A stretch of DNA of 64,000 nucleotides, taken from positions 930,001 to 994,000 of the forward strand of contig NZ_CP089974.1 of assembly GCF_030177935.1 (NCBI RefSeq), read 5' to 3'. Source of the DNA: Moraxella haemolytica (GTDB lineage: Bacteria; Pseudomonadota; Gammaproteobacteria; Pseudomonadales; Moraxellaceae). Below, one piece after another: positions 46,271-54,159 of this stretch. The stretch's first letter is position 1; each line of letters opens with the position of its first letter. The notes below the pieces were generated by a model. It had not been told where the DNA came from. It made no database searches and was given only the letters and a program-made list of their open reading frames with translations. The position numbers were made by a program, and so were the translations under genes.

Positions 46271-46322
46271 GTGCGTATCACGCACCACTGAAAGAAAAAA
46301 CTCTTATGTGTGTAATACGCAC
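46271..46322. repeat. Two tandem near-identical palindromes between the PEBP gene and leuD
   Basis: GTGCGTATCACGCAC at 46271-46285 (perfect 6-bp arms around ATC) and GTGTGTAATACGCAC at 46308-46322 (one mismatch), 37 bp apart start to start. Both are preceded by AT and followed by C. They could be regulatory operators or copies of a short palindromic intergenic repeat. Confidence 0.65.
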
Positions 46323-46342
46323 CTTACAAAAAGGCAAAAATT

Positions 46343-46993
46343 ATGAAACAATACACCAAACAAATCGGTATCGTCGCCCCCTTAGACCGTGCCAATGTGG
46401 ATACGGATTTGATTATTCCTAAGCAGTTTTTAAAATCCATTAAACGCACAGGTTTTGGCGATAATTTATTTGATGAACTGCGTTATCTGGACGAAGGCTT
46501 TTTAGGTCAAGATATTTCTAAACGCCCAAAGAACCCTGACTTTGTATTAAACCAAGAGCGTTATCAAGGAGCAACGATTCTGTTGGCACGAGACAATTTT
46601 GGTTGTGGCTCTAGCCGTGAACACGCCCCTTGGGCATTAAATGAGTATGGTTTTCGCACCGTGATTGCTCCAAGTTTTGCCGATATTTTTTATAACAACT
46701 GCTTTAAAAATGGCATGCTCCCTGTGATATTAACAGAAAGCGAAGTTGATGAATTATTTAAAAAATGTTTTGAAAATGTTGGCTATCAATTAACCGTAGA
46801 TTTGGAACATCAAAAAGTCATTAGTCCAAGCGGTAAAGAATATGCCTTTGAAGTAGATGGCTTTCGCAAACACTGCCTATTAAATGGCTTAGATGATATT
46901 GGCTTGACCTTGCAAAATGCCGATGATATCAAGGCATTTGAAGAAAAAGCCCGTGCGGAGAGACCGTGGGTGTTTGCTGAATTAAACGCATAA
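46343..46993 (+). CDS. leuD: 3-isopropylmalate dehydratase small subunit
   Basis: Swivelling-domain subunit that completes the LeuC active site. Family signatures: [19 protein letters not shown] near the start and [20 protein letters not shown] with the conserved Ser-Arg-Glu-His substrate motif. 216 aa, normal. Lies 103 bp after the PEBP gene, following the paired palindromes, so it may have its own promoter or transcript processing. Confidence 0.97.
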   Translation: MKQYTKQIGIVAPLDRANVDTDLIIPKQFLKSIKRTGFGDNLFDELRYLDEGFLGQDISKRPKNPDFVLNQERYQGATILLARDNFGCGSSREHAPWALNEYGFRTVIAPSFADIFYNNCFKNGMLPVILTESEVDELFKKCFENVGYQLTVDLEHQKVISPSGKEYAFEVDGFRKHCLLNGLDDIGLTLQNADDIKAFEEKARAERPWVFAELNA

Positions 46994-47005
46994 AAGGGAT
47001 AAAAA

Positions 47006-47764
47006 ATGAGCCATTTTTCAGCAGTTGGATTTATTATTGAGTCAAATGATGACATTGGTGAAATTATTGAAAAAATTTTACCATATGCTGAACATCGTAG
47101 TACGCACGATAAGCTAAGTTATTTAAGTTATACCGACCCAAGTGGGGTGCAAATTTGGCTTTGTGGTAATAATGACAGCAGAGAAATCGTCAATGTATTT
47201 CCGTGCTTTTCACCAAAAACATCACAAATATTTGGTATGAATGCGGTTGCTCCGATTGAACAAGGACAATTTGGCGATGGCATGGCTTGTGGCTGGCTTA
47301 ATGTGAGCGAATATGATAAAGATGATGGTTGGTGTGACGGTATCTACCCATTAACTGTTGAACTGCCCAATTATTTGGATTATCAAGCCGATGACAAAAT
47401 TCGCACCGCTTTTTTGACATTATTTGCTGAAGATGTTGATATTTTTGCTGATGTAGATGCTTTTAATGATTGGCAAAAACGAGATGATAATGAACTTGGT
47501 TTTAGTTCGGAATTTTTTTCGCCAAGCGGTATGTTTTCCGATGATGAACAGGACGAACCAACTGCTATTGTCTTAGCAGGACTTACTGTCATTGAAGCTG
47601 AAAAACGAACCAATACCATTACAAATCGTGAGTTTTATTGGTGTCGTGCTAGCACCTATGGCGGTGAGTATGAAGCTGTTTTTGACCTTGATATGTTTGA
47701 TGATGTGCCAAAGTCAGGAAATGTGATTTTCGGTAATTATTGGCTGACAGGGCAATTTGAATAA
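47006..47764 (+). CDS. Hypothetical protein within the leu operon
   Basis: 252-aa soluble protein, acidic and rich in aromatic residues, not recognised. It begins 12 bp after leuD with a weak AAGGG ribosome site and ends 19 bp before leuB. Patterns: [25 protein letters not shown] at the start, [12 protein letters not shown], and a C-terminal beta-rich stretch ([22 protein letters not shown]). It is AT-rich, unlike leuB, and could be an acquired passenger or an immunity-like protein. No signal peptide or membrane segment. Confidence 0.8.
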   Translation: MSHFSAVGFIIESNDDIGEIIEKILPYAEHRSTHDKLSYLSYTDPSGVQIWLCGNNDSREIVNVFPCFSPKTSQIFGMNAVAPIEQGQFGDGMACGWLNVSEYDKDDGWCDGIYPLTVELPNYLDYQADDKIRTAFLTLFAEDVDIFADVDAFNDWQKRDDNELGFSSEFFSPSGMFSDDEQDEPTAIVLAGLTVIEAEKRTNTITNREFYWCRASTYGGEYEAVFDLDMFDDVPKSGNVIFGNYWLTGQFE

Positions 47765-47783
47765 TCTTAAAAAGGAAAAAACT

Positions 47784-48854
47784 ATGACAAAACACATCGT
47801 AATTTTAAACGGTGACGGTATTGGACCTGAAATTGTTGCCCAAGCGGTTAAAGTTTTGGATAAGCTGATTGAACAAGGCTTAGAGGTCAGCTACAAATAC
47901 GCCAAATTGGGCGGAGAGGCTTATGATGCTTATGGCTCGCCGTATCCTACCCAAACTCAAGAGATTGTGCGTAAAGCCGATGCGGTATTATTGGGAGCGG
48001 TGGGGTCGCCACAATATGACAATTTAGACCGCCCATTACGCCCAGAGCGAGGGCTTTTGGCAATTCGTAAAGACTTAAATTTGTTTGCCAATTTGCGTCC
48101 TGCGATTCTTTACAAAGAATTAGCGAACGCTTCCACTTTAAAGCCTGAAATCGTATCAGGGCTAGATATTTTAATCGTGCGAGAGCTGACAGGCGATATT
48201 TATTTTGGTGAACCACGAGGTATTATTACCAACGATAAAGGCGAGCGTGAGGGCTTTAATACGATGCAATATAGCGAGAGTGAGATTCGTCGCATTGCCA
48301 AAGTATCTTTTGAAGCCGCCCAAAAAAGAAATAAAAAATTGTGCTCTGTGGATAAGGCGAATGTACTAGAAACCACCGAACTGTGGAAACAAATTTTTAC
48401 TGATATGGCAAAAGAATATCCAGAGGTTGAGCTGTCTCATATGTATGTGGATAATGCGGCAATGCAACTGGTCAAAAACCCTAAGCAGTTTGATGTTGTT
48501 GCTACAGGCAATATTTTTGGTGATATCTTATCCGACCAAGCAAGCATGCTGACAGGCTCCATTGGCATGCTACCGTCAGCAAGCCTTGATGAAAACGGCA
48601 AGGGGCTTTATGAACCAAGCCATGGCTCTGCTCCTGATATTGCAGGACAGGATAAGGCAAATCCGCTGGCGACCATTTTATCGCTTGCGATGCTTCTTCG
48701 CTATAGCTTGGGCGATGAAAGTCGTGCCAAGCAAGTGGAATGTGCGGTACAAAAAGTGTTGGCAGATGGCTATCGCACGGCAGATATCTATGAAGAGGGT
48801 ACTAAATTGGTCAGCTGTAGCAAGATGGGGGAGGCGGTGCTAAATGCAATGTAA
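47784..48854 (+). CDS. leuB: 3-isopropylmalate dehydrogenase
   Basis: NAD-dependent oxidative decarboxylation of 3-isopropylmalate, the last dedicated step before transamination to leucine. Signatures: [63 protein letters not shown] and the NAD-binding [19 protein letters not shown]. 356 aa from the ATG at 47784, which has an AAAAAGGAAAA site; an in-frame ATG 27 bp earlier overlaps the preceding gene and is rejected. Confidence 0.97.
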   Translation: MTKHIVILNGDGIGPEIVAQAVKVLDKLIEQGLEVSYKYAKLGGEAYDAYGSPYPTQTQEIVRKADAVLLGAVGSPQYDNLDRPLRPERGLLAIRKDLNLFANLRPAILYKELANASTLKPEIVSGLDILIVRELTGDIYFGEPRGIITNDKGEREGFNTMQYSESEIRRIAKVSFEAAQKRNKKLCSVDKANVLETTELWKQIFTDMAKEYPEVELSHMYVDNAAMQLVKNPKQFDVVATGNIFGDILSDQASMLTGSIGMLPSASLDENGKGLYEPSHGSAPDIAGQDKANPLATILSLAMLLRYSLGDESRAKQVECAVQKVLADGYRTADIYEEGTKLVSCSKMGEAVLNAM

Positions 48855-48872
48855 GTGCATTGCATGAAAGAT

Positions 48873-48904
48873 AAAGCAGAGATCAGATGTCTCTGCTTTT
48901 TTAT
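48873..48904 (+). terminator. Terminator of the leu operon
   Basis: Perfect 10-bp stem (AAAGCAGAGA/TCTCTGCTTT), 7-nt loop, T6. A second short dyad overlaps the leuB stop just upstream (arms ATGCAATG/CATTGCAT). Confidence 0.85.
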
Positions 48905-48917
48905 GATATTTTTTTAT

Positions 48918-48945
48918 TTGCAAACTATTCTCATTATGTTATAAT
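48918..48945 (+). promoter_or_regulatory. tonB promoter with overlapping Fur-box-like sequence
   Basis: TTGCAA, 16-nt spacer, TATAAT. The spacer region contains a 19-mer at 48920-48938 matching the classical Fur consensus at 12 of 19 positions, with the right half (TCATTAT) best. Consistent with iron repression of TonB systems; not experimentally shown. Confidence 0.62.
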
Positions 48946-49035
48946 AAGTTTTCTTAGATGGAAAATATACCCATTAAATTTTCGGTATGCCGTCCGTTCC
49001 TGTCGGTATATTATATCATAAAGCAGTAGGCTAAC

Positions 49036-49998
49036 ATGAGTGATGTCAATTCTATCTCTAAAAATAACATCAAACTGATCGCCCTTGGGGTCGCACTTGC
49101 ATTGCATGGTTTAGTGGCTGCGGGCTTGGCAAAAATGGAATTTCCTGAGCTAAAAACACTAAAAATCACGCCACCTATCAAGGTGGAAATTATTGAGCCT
49201 GTCAAAGAAGTCAAGATTGAACAAGTGCTAGATGAGGTTGTCCCCATGCTAAAACCCATCAAGCCCATCACCGCTCCAAAAGTTGAAAAAAATCCTGATC
49301 CACGACCACCAGCTCCCAAGCCGAAAGCTGAGCCAGTCAAAGAACAGCCCCAGTTAAAACCCCCACCAAGTGAGCCACGCAAACAACAAGAGCCACAATT
49401 AGATCCGCAAGAAGTCAATCGCCAAGCGGAAATTTTAGCAAAGCAACAGGCTGAAGCACAAGCAAGATGGGAGGCTCAACAAAGAGCCGAAGCGGAAAGA
49501 CAAAGACTAGAAAAGGCTGCCGCCGAAGCAGCACGACAAAAAGCAGAGGCGGAAGCGAAAGCTAGAGCCGAAGCAGATGCTCGTGCAAAAGCTGAAGCAG
49601 ACGCCAAAGCAAGGGCAGAGGCTGAAGCTGCCGCAAAAGCAAACAACGCATCCAATCATGCCAGTAATCAAATTGGTCGTGGTACAGGCACTCAAATTGG
49701 TGATATCACCATTTCTGCCGCTAAAGCGAATGCCAGTTGGCGACGCAAGCCAAATTTTTCCAATGTTGAAGTGAGTGAGAATGCTAAAGTTGGCACCATA
49801 TCATTTACCGTTCATCTAAAAATTGATGAAAAGGGCAGAATCATCAGTGCCACAGGGGTAAATACTGGCTTGGGTAAGAATGTTGATAGGCAGATTATCA
49901 AAGCTATTAGAGCAGCATCTTTTAATCCCTTTAAAGATGAGCGGGGTAATCCAGCTCAAGGTACGGCAGTTTTACCGATGAGCTTTAATATTCGTTAG
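49036..49998 (+). CDS. tonB: Energy transducer TonB
   Basis: Periplasm-spanning protein that transmits proton-motive force to outer-membrane transporters. One N-terminal membrane helix (about 13-31) containing His24 in ALALHGLVAAG, as in the TonB transmembrane motif. A proline-rich stretch follows (about 45-135; DPRPPAPKPKAEP), then an unusual Ala/Glu/Lys/Arg coiled coil (about 135-215; AEAEAKARAEADARAKAEAD) like TolA, then a C-terminal TonB domain (about 235-320; GTISFTVHLKIDEKGRI and FNPFKDERGNP). exbB and exbD follow directly, favouring TonB over TolA. Confidence 0.88.
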   Translation: MSDVNSISKNNIKLIALGVALALHGLVAAGLAKMEFPELKTLKITPPIKVEIIEPVKEVKIEQVLDEVVPMLKPIKPITAPKVEKNPDPRPPAPKPKAEPVKEQPQLKPPPSEPRKQQEPQLDPQEVNRQAEILAKQQAEAQARWEAQQRAEAERQRLEKAAAEAARQKAEAEAKARAEADARAKAEADAKARAEAEAAAKANNASNHASNQIGRGTGTQIGDITISAAKANASWRRKPNFSNVEVSENAKVGTISFTVHLKIDEKGRIISATGVNTGLGKNVDRQIIKAIRAASFNPFKDERGNPAQGTAVLPMSFNIR

Positions 49999-50033
49999 TT
50001 TAATAAAAATTTAGATTTTTATGAGGAAGTTTT

Positions 50034-50585
50034 ATGGATTTTGCATTTTATTGGGGTCATACTGACGCCGTTAGTAAGGCTTTATTCTTCATCTTATTTG
50101 CCCTATCTATCATCTCGTGGGTAGCAGGCATTGTGCGTGTTGTACAGTCATCTCGACTGGGCAAACACATTGGCGATGATCTAAGACAGTCCGTCTTGCC
50201 AAGTGCGGATGTGGCTGGTTTGGAATTTAGCCAAAGAAAAATGATTGTTGAGCAAAAATTATTGCAAAAAATTGCCAACTATCGTTTTGAGATGGAAAAA
50301 GGTCTACCGATTTTAGGTACGACTGCTGCTATCGCACCATTCATTGGTTTGTTTGGTACGGTTTGGGGTATCTTTCATGCTCTACATAGCATCGCTAAAA
50401 GTGGACAAGCTGGCTTGGCACAGGTGGCAGGACCGGTGGGCGAAGCACTGATTATGACAGGTTTAGGCTTGGCGGTTGCTATCCCTGCGGTACTATTTTA
50501 CAATATTGCCACTCGCATGAACCGCCGTGCCATTCATGTTGCTAATGATACCGCACATCAAATCTTGGCAGAAACCGCCAAATAA
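50034..50585 (+). CDS. exbB: Biopolymer transport protein ExbB
   Basis: Inner-membrane motor protein of the ExbB/TolQ/MotA family, forming the proton channel with ExbD. Three hydrophobic segments: about 15-37, 104-126 and 137-160. Core motif GLPILGTTAAIAPFIGLFGTVWGIF and GPVGEALIMTGLGLAVAIPAVLFYN are typical. 183 aa, shorter than E. coli ExbB. Between tonB and exbD, 10 bp from the latter, a single operon. Confidence 0.93.
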   Translation: MDFAFYWGHTDAVSKALFFILFALSIISWVAGIVRVVQSSRLGKHIGDDLRQSVLPSADVAGLEFSQRKMIVEQKLLQKIANYRFEMEKGLPILGTTAAIAPFIGLFGTVWGIFHALHSIAKSGQAGLAQVAGPVGEALIMTGLGLAVAIPAVLFYNIATRMNRRAIHVANDTAHQILAETAK

Positions 50586-50595
50586 GGAGTAAGCG

Positions 50596-50997
50596 ATGGC
50601 TTTTGAACTGGGAGACAGCGACAATCAAGGCATGAGTGAAATGAATCTTATTCCACTCATTGACATCATGCTTGTACTCATGATTATCTTTTTGGTAACG
50701 GCAACGGTTCTAAATCCGACTGTACCACTAGATCTGCCAAAGACCACTGCTACCGTCAATGAACAACCACCCCAAGTACTACAAATTAGTATTGATAGTC
50801 ATGGTGATATCTACTGGGACAGTGAGAAAATTAGCCTTGCTGAGCTGGAACAACGCTTTGGGAATGAAGTCGCTAAGGGCGATGACCCACAAGTGCATCT
50901 GCGTGCTGACCGTGAAGGCAAATACGATATGGTTGCACAAGTATTGGCAACGGCAAGTAGTGCAGGACTATCTAAAATTGCTTTTGTGAGTGAGTGA
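50596..50997 (+). CDS. exbD: Biopolymer transport protein ExbD
   Basis: Inner-membrane partner of ExbB with one N-terminal helix and a periplasmic domain. The key membrane Asp is in NLIPLIDIMLVLMIIFLV (about residue 24), the proton-carrying residue in this family. Periplasmic segment ends VAQVLATASSAGLSKIAFVSE. 133 aa, normal. Last gene of tonB-exbB-exbD; a convergent terminator follows. Confidence 0.94.
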   Translation: MAFELGDSDNQGMSEMNLIPLIDIMLVLMIIFLVTATVLNPTVPLDLPKTTATVNEQPPQVLQISIDSHGDIYWDSEKISLAELEQRFGNEVAKGDDPQVHLRADREGKYDMVAQVLATASSAGLSKIAFVSE

Positions 50998-51005
50998 TTC
51001 TAAAT

Positions 51006-51038
51006 AAAAAATAAGCCTTGATGACAGGCTTATTTTTT
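51006..51038. terminator. Bidirectional terminator
   Basis: Perfect 13-bp stem (core AATAAGCCT/AGGCTTATT), 7-nt loop, between exbD and the convergent DUF2868 gene. Confidence 0.85.
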
Positions 51039-51068
51039 ACAAAGATTTTGCCGATGAAGAAAAGTTGT

Positions 51069-52358
51069 TCATTCAACCATCATCACACCAAGCTCTTTTA
51101 GTTTTTGTTGCCATGTATGATGATGGCTATTTTGAGCATCATCAATACCTGCTAAGCGAACCACTAAGCCTGTCTGTGCCAATGCCATAATCCGTCTTAC
51201 CATGCCACGGTCGGGCAAAATATGCACATCAATGATAAGATAAATGAAAGCATTGGCTTGTTTGGCGGTGTTGATGGCAAGCATTAAGCTATTTTTATCG
51301 TTAATTACTCCAAATTCATGGCAGATATTCACAGGTTCTGTTGTGTTAATGGCATCATTCATGGGGTATTCTAACGTTGCTAAGATGAATGATTTATCAT
51401 GCACATCAATGATGGGCTGGCTACTTAGTGTGTCTGGGCGATGATCATCTTGATCAATGATATGCTGACTAAATTGACGAATTAAATTGGCATAATAATA
51501 AGACTTGATATCAATCGTAAAATAAGTAGCAGATTTCACCACGCATACCACATAACCCATCAATCTAGGCAAGATACCATATAAAACGATACATAGCATG
51601 GTAAGCCAAGCAAACCGAGCGTTCTGTTCGCTTTTGGGCATATCCGCACTGGGTAAATCAAAACCAAAAACAGTAGGCAAGGCCCCAAACAAATTCATGA
51701 ACTTGGCAAAATGTATGTCGGTCAATAAGGTAGATTCCCATATAAAGTCATAATGACGAAATAAGAATAAACACAGCAATGCCACTAATGTTCCAAACAA
51801 AGACGACAGCCAAGCTTGATGTATGATTTTGCCTATATACCATCTTTTGATGGGGCGATGAATGTCGGATTGCAGAGCGAATGCGTGTTCAAGAACAGTG
51901 GGGTTGTCAGGATTGATGAGTTGGTACAGCAATGGTTTTTTTAGAGTAAGTTGTTCATAAACCACCATAAAAAAAGACTCATCATCTCGTCTAAATAGGC
52001 TGTATAGCCACCAAAGCATTGATAAAGTATGCCAGCCTAGTACTGCCAGTACCACATAAAAGAAATTCACCACCTGTGAGCCAAGCAATCCAAAAACACC
52101 GACAAACCCAAGCAAAAAACATCCCATACTAAGCAGTTGCGATGAGCCTTTGATGAGTTTTTTGGACTGGGTTAGTGTGCTTGCAATTTTACCATTACTG
52201 TCAATCCTGTATGCTCTGGTTAGGATTTTGTCAAGGGGTGTACCAGTATCTGTTTTGATGGCGTCTGTGATGGTCTTTGGATTTTGAGCAAAAATAAAAC
52301 GGTTTTCTTCAAGTCGGCGTACCAATTCGGTATGCTCGTGGTTTGGGGCGTGTGTCAT
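51069..52358 (-). CDS. DUF2868 family membrane protein
   Basis: 429-aa polytopic membrane protein of unknown function. Four or so hydrophobic segments: about 75-95, 98-118, 178-200 and 248-275. The stretch AWLSSLFGTLVALLCLFLFRHYDFIWESTLL is the DUF2868 hallmark. The C-terminal ~120 residues are soluble. In many proteobacteria DUF2868 genes precede a DUF3482 GTPase gene; none is adjacent here. 86 bp downstream of the RnfB-like gene on the same strand. Confidence 0.8.
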   Translation of the reverse strand: MTHAPNHEHTELVRRLEENRFIFAQNPKTITDAIKTDTGTPLDKILTRAYRIDSNGKIASTLTQSKKLIKGSSQLLSMGCFLLGFVGVFGLLGSQVVNFFYVVLAVLGWHTLSMLWWLYSLFRRDDESFFMVVYEQLTLKKPLLYQLINPDNPTVLEHAFALQSDIHRPIKRWYIGKIIHQAWLSSLFGTLVALLCLFLFRHYDFIWESTLLTDIHFAKFMNLFGALPTVFGFDLPSADMPKSEQNARFAWLTMLCIVLYGILPRLMGYVVCVVKSATYFTIDIKSYYYANLIRQFSQHIIDQDDHRPDTLSSQPIIDVHDKSFILATLEYPMNDAINTTEPVNICHEFGVINDKNSLMLAINTAKQANAFIYLIIDVHILPDRGMVRRIMALAQTGLVVRLAGIDDAQNSHHHTWQQKLKELGVMMVE

Positions 52359-52443
52359 AACATCACCTGATTAAAGTGGCGTTGGAGAGATGATTTAAGA
52401 TGATTAAAAGCAATTGTCTGGTAAATAATGACTCAATCAAGCG

Positions 52444-53286
52444 TCATGAGTCATGTTCTAATGATTGTAACTGCTCGGTTAATTGTGCTAACTTTGTCCG
52501 TATTTCGTCATTATCATGTATAGATAACTGCTTATTGAGTTTTTTAATCTGAGTTCTAAGTTTGGCAGCAACGATGGTGTTTTTTGCTGTGATTGGGTCA
52601 ATGTTTGGCGTGGTGGTGTGATTGTGGGTGGTGCTTAGGACATTTGCCATCGCTGACTCGACAGTACTGACCACAGGTTTTGCACCTTGCTTAATGGTGG
52701 CTTCAACACGGTTTAAATGCTGATGGTAGCGTTGTCGGAGATGATTTTGCTCTTGGGTGCGAGCCGTATCATCAAGTGTGCGTACATGTGCAACCAAATC
52801 AATGCAGTCCACAGGGCATGGAATCAGACATAATTCGCAACCTGTACAAAGCTCGGTAATGATACTGTGCATGTGTTTGGCTGTGCCGATGATGGCATCA
52901 ACAGGGCAGGCAGGAATACACTTAGTGCAGCCAATACAGTCTGCTTCTTGTATGACGGCACGCATCTCACTGGGTCGGTTTGTCTTGGGGTCGGTTTGCC
53001 ATTTGCTTGGTGTGGCAGTCATGGGTAGAACACCCAAAATCTGTGTGATACCATCAGTAACCACCTGACCACCTGGTACGCATAAATTTGGTGGTTCTTG
53101 ATTCATGATGACACCGTGAGCATAAGGCAGGCAACCATCGTGATGCCCACATTGCCCACATTGGGTTTGTGGCAAGATGGCATCTATCTGTGCGATGGCG
53201 ATGCGTTTGTTCTTGTCAATCTCATCTAGGGTTAATGGTGAGAATAGTACAGGAAGGTTGTCTAATCGGTCGGTAGCGATGCTCAT
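52444..53286 (-). CDS. RnfB-like ferredoxin-type iron-sulfur protein
   Basis: 280-aa protein resembling the soluble part of RnfB/RsxB. An Fe-S domain comes first (ILPQTQCGQCGHHDGCLPYAHGV) with the CxxCx4C pattern, then two ferredoxin clusters CIGCTKCIPACPVDA and CTGCELCLIPCPVDC. A C-terminal charged helical region (about 195-280) follows. The N-terminal membrane helix of RnfB is missing, and no rnfA, C, D, G or E gene lies nearby. Role in electron transfer is inferred; the partner is unknown. In a leftward run with nudC and rnhA-dnaQ. Confidence 0.85.
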   Translation of the reverse strand: MSIATDRLDNLPVLFSPLTLDEIDKNKRIAIAQIDAILPQTQCGQCGHHDGCLPYAHGVIMNQEPPNLCVPGGQVVTDGITQILGVLPMTATPSKWQTDPKTNRPSEMRAVIQEADCIGCTKCIPACPVDAIIGTAKHMHSIITELCTGCELCLIPCPVDCIDLVAHVRTLDDTARTQEQNHLRQRYHQHLNRVEATIKQGAKPVVSTVESAMANVLSTTHNHTTTPNIDPITAKNTIVAAKLRTQIKKLNKQLSIHDNDEIRTKLAQLTEQLQSLEHDS

Positions 53287-53298
53287 ATTTTATCAAAT

Positions 53299-54159
53299 TC
53301 AAATGGCGGATAAAGATTCGTCAATGCGAACGACTGCTTGAATAAGCTCGTAAGCTATCGTGCCTTTACTGGGTATTTTTGGCAAATGCTTGATATCAAA
53401 AAACTGTGCATCAGCCAGTTCATTCTCCTGTAGGTGAATGTTACCACTTTGATAATCAGCAATAAAGCCAAGCATTAGATTGCTTGGATAAGGCCATGGC
53501 TGACTACTTAGATATCTGGCATTCGTGATACATAGTCCAACTTCCTCTTGCACTTCACGAACTACCGCCGCCTCTAGCGACTCGCCTGCCTCTATAAAGC
53601 CTGCAATCAGACCATACATGCCTGTATCTTTGTGGTGGTGATGATGAGCAAGTAGTATCTGGCGACAATGGGTATCAGGACAAACACGAGTAATGGCGAC
53701 GATGACACAGGGTTGTACTCGTGGATAGGCTCTATGATGACAATGGCGACAGACCATGGCGTGTTCGTACTGATGAACATGGGTGGGTTTGCCGCAGCGA
53801 GAACAAAAACGGTGGTCGCTTTGCCATAAGATCAGCTGTATGGCACGGCTAATGGTTTGTGCCATTGATGTATCTAGCATGCCTACGATATGACGATAGC
53901 TCAAAAACTGTAGGGACTTATGCTTGGCATGAACGCAGATATTGCCGTGCATACCGATGAGCTTGGCATTAAGAGCGTCATCTTTTGAGATGGCAAATGG
54001 ATGGATATCTAGGCTACTACTGGTAGGCTTGTTACCATGAATCTCGCCAAATGCTAAGGATATCATCTGATCATGAAATGGTCCAACAAAAAGCACAGGA
54101 CAGCTTTGCTCATCACACAGTACGCTGTCTTTGTCAATCACAAAGTAACGAACAGTCAT
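53299..54159 (-). CDS. nudC: NAD(+) diphosphatase / RNA de-NADding hydrolase NudC
   Basis: Nudix enzyme cleaving NADH and the NAD cap of RNAs. Zinc ribbon CSRCGKPTHVHQYEHAMVCRHC (four Cys, about 118-139), Nudix box GFIEAGESLEAAVVREVQEEVG, and the NudC-specific SQPWPYPSNLM tail motif. 286 aa, normal. It overlaps the rnhA-dnaQ stop by 4 bp (ATGA), so the two are coupled. Confidence 0.94.
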   Translation of the reverse strand: MTVRYFVIDKDSVLCDEQSCPVLFVGPFHDQMISLAFGEIHGNKPTSSSLDIHPFAISKDDALNAKLIGMHGNICVHAKHKSLQFLSYRHIVGMLDTSMAQTISRAIQLILWQSDHRFCSRCGKPTHVHQYEHAMVCRHCHHRAYPRVQPCVIVAITRVCPDTHCRQILLAHHHHHKDTGMYGLIAGFIEAGESLEAAVVREVQEEVGLCITNARYLSSQPWPYPSNLMLGFIADYQSGNIHLQENELADAQFFDIKHLPKIPSKGTIAYELIQAVVRIDESLSAI

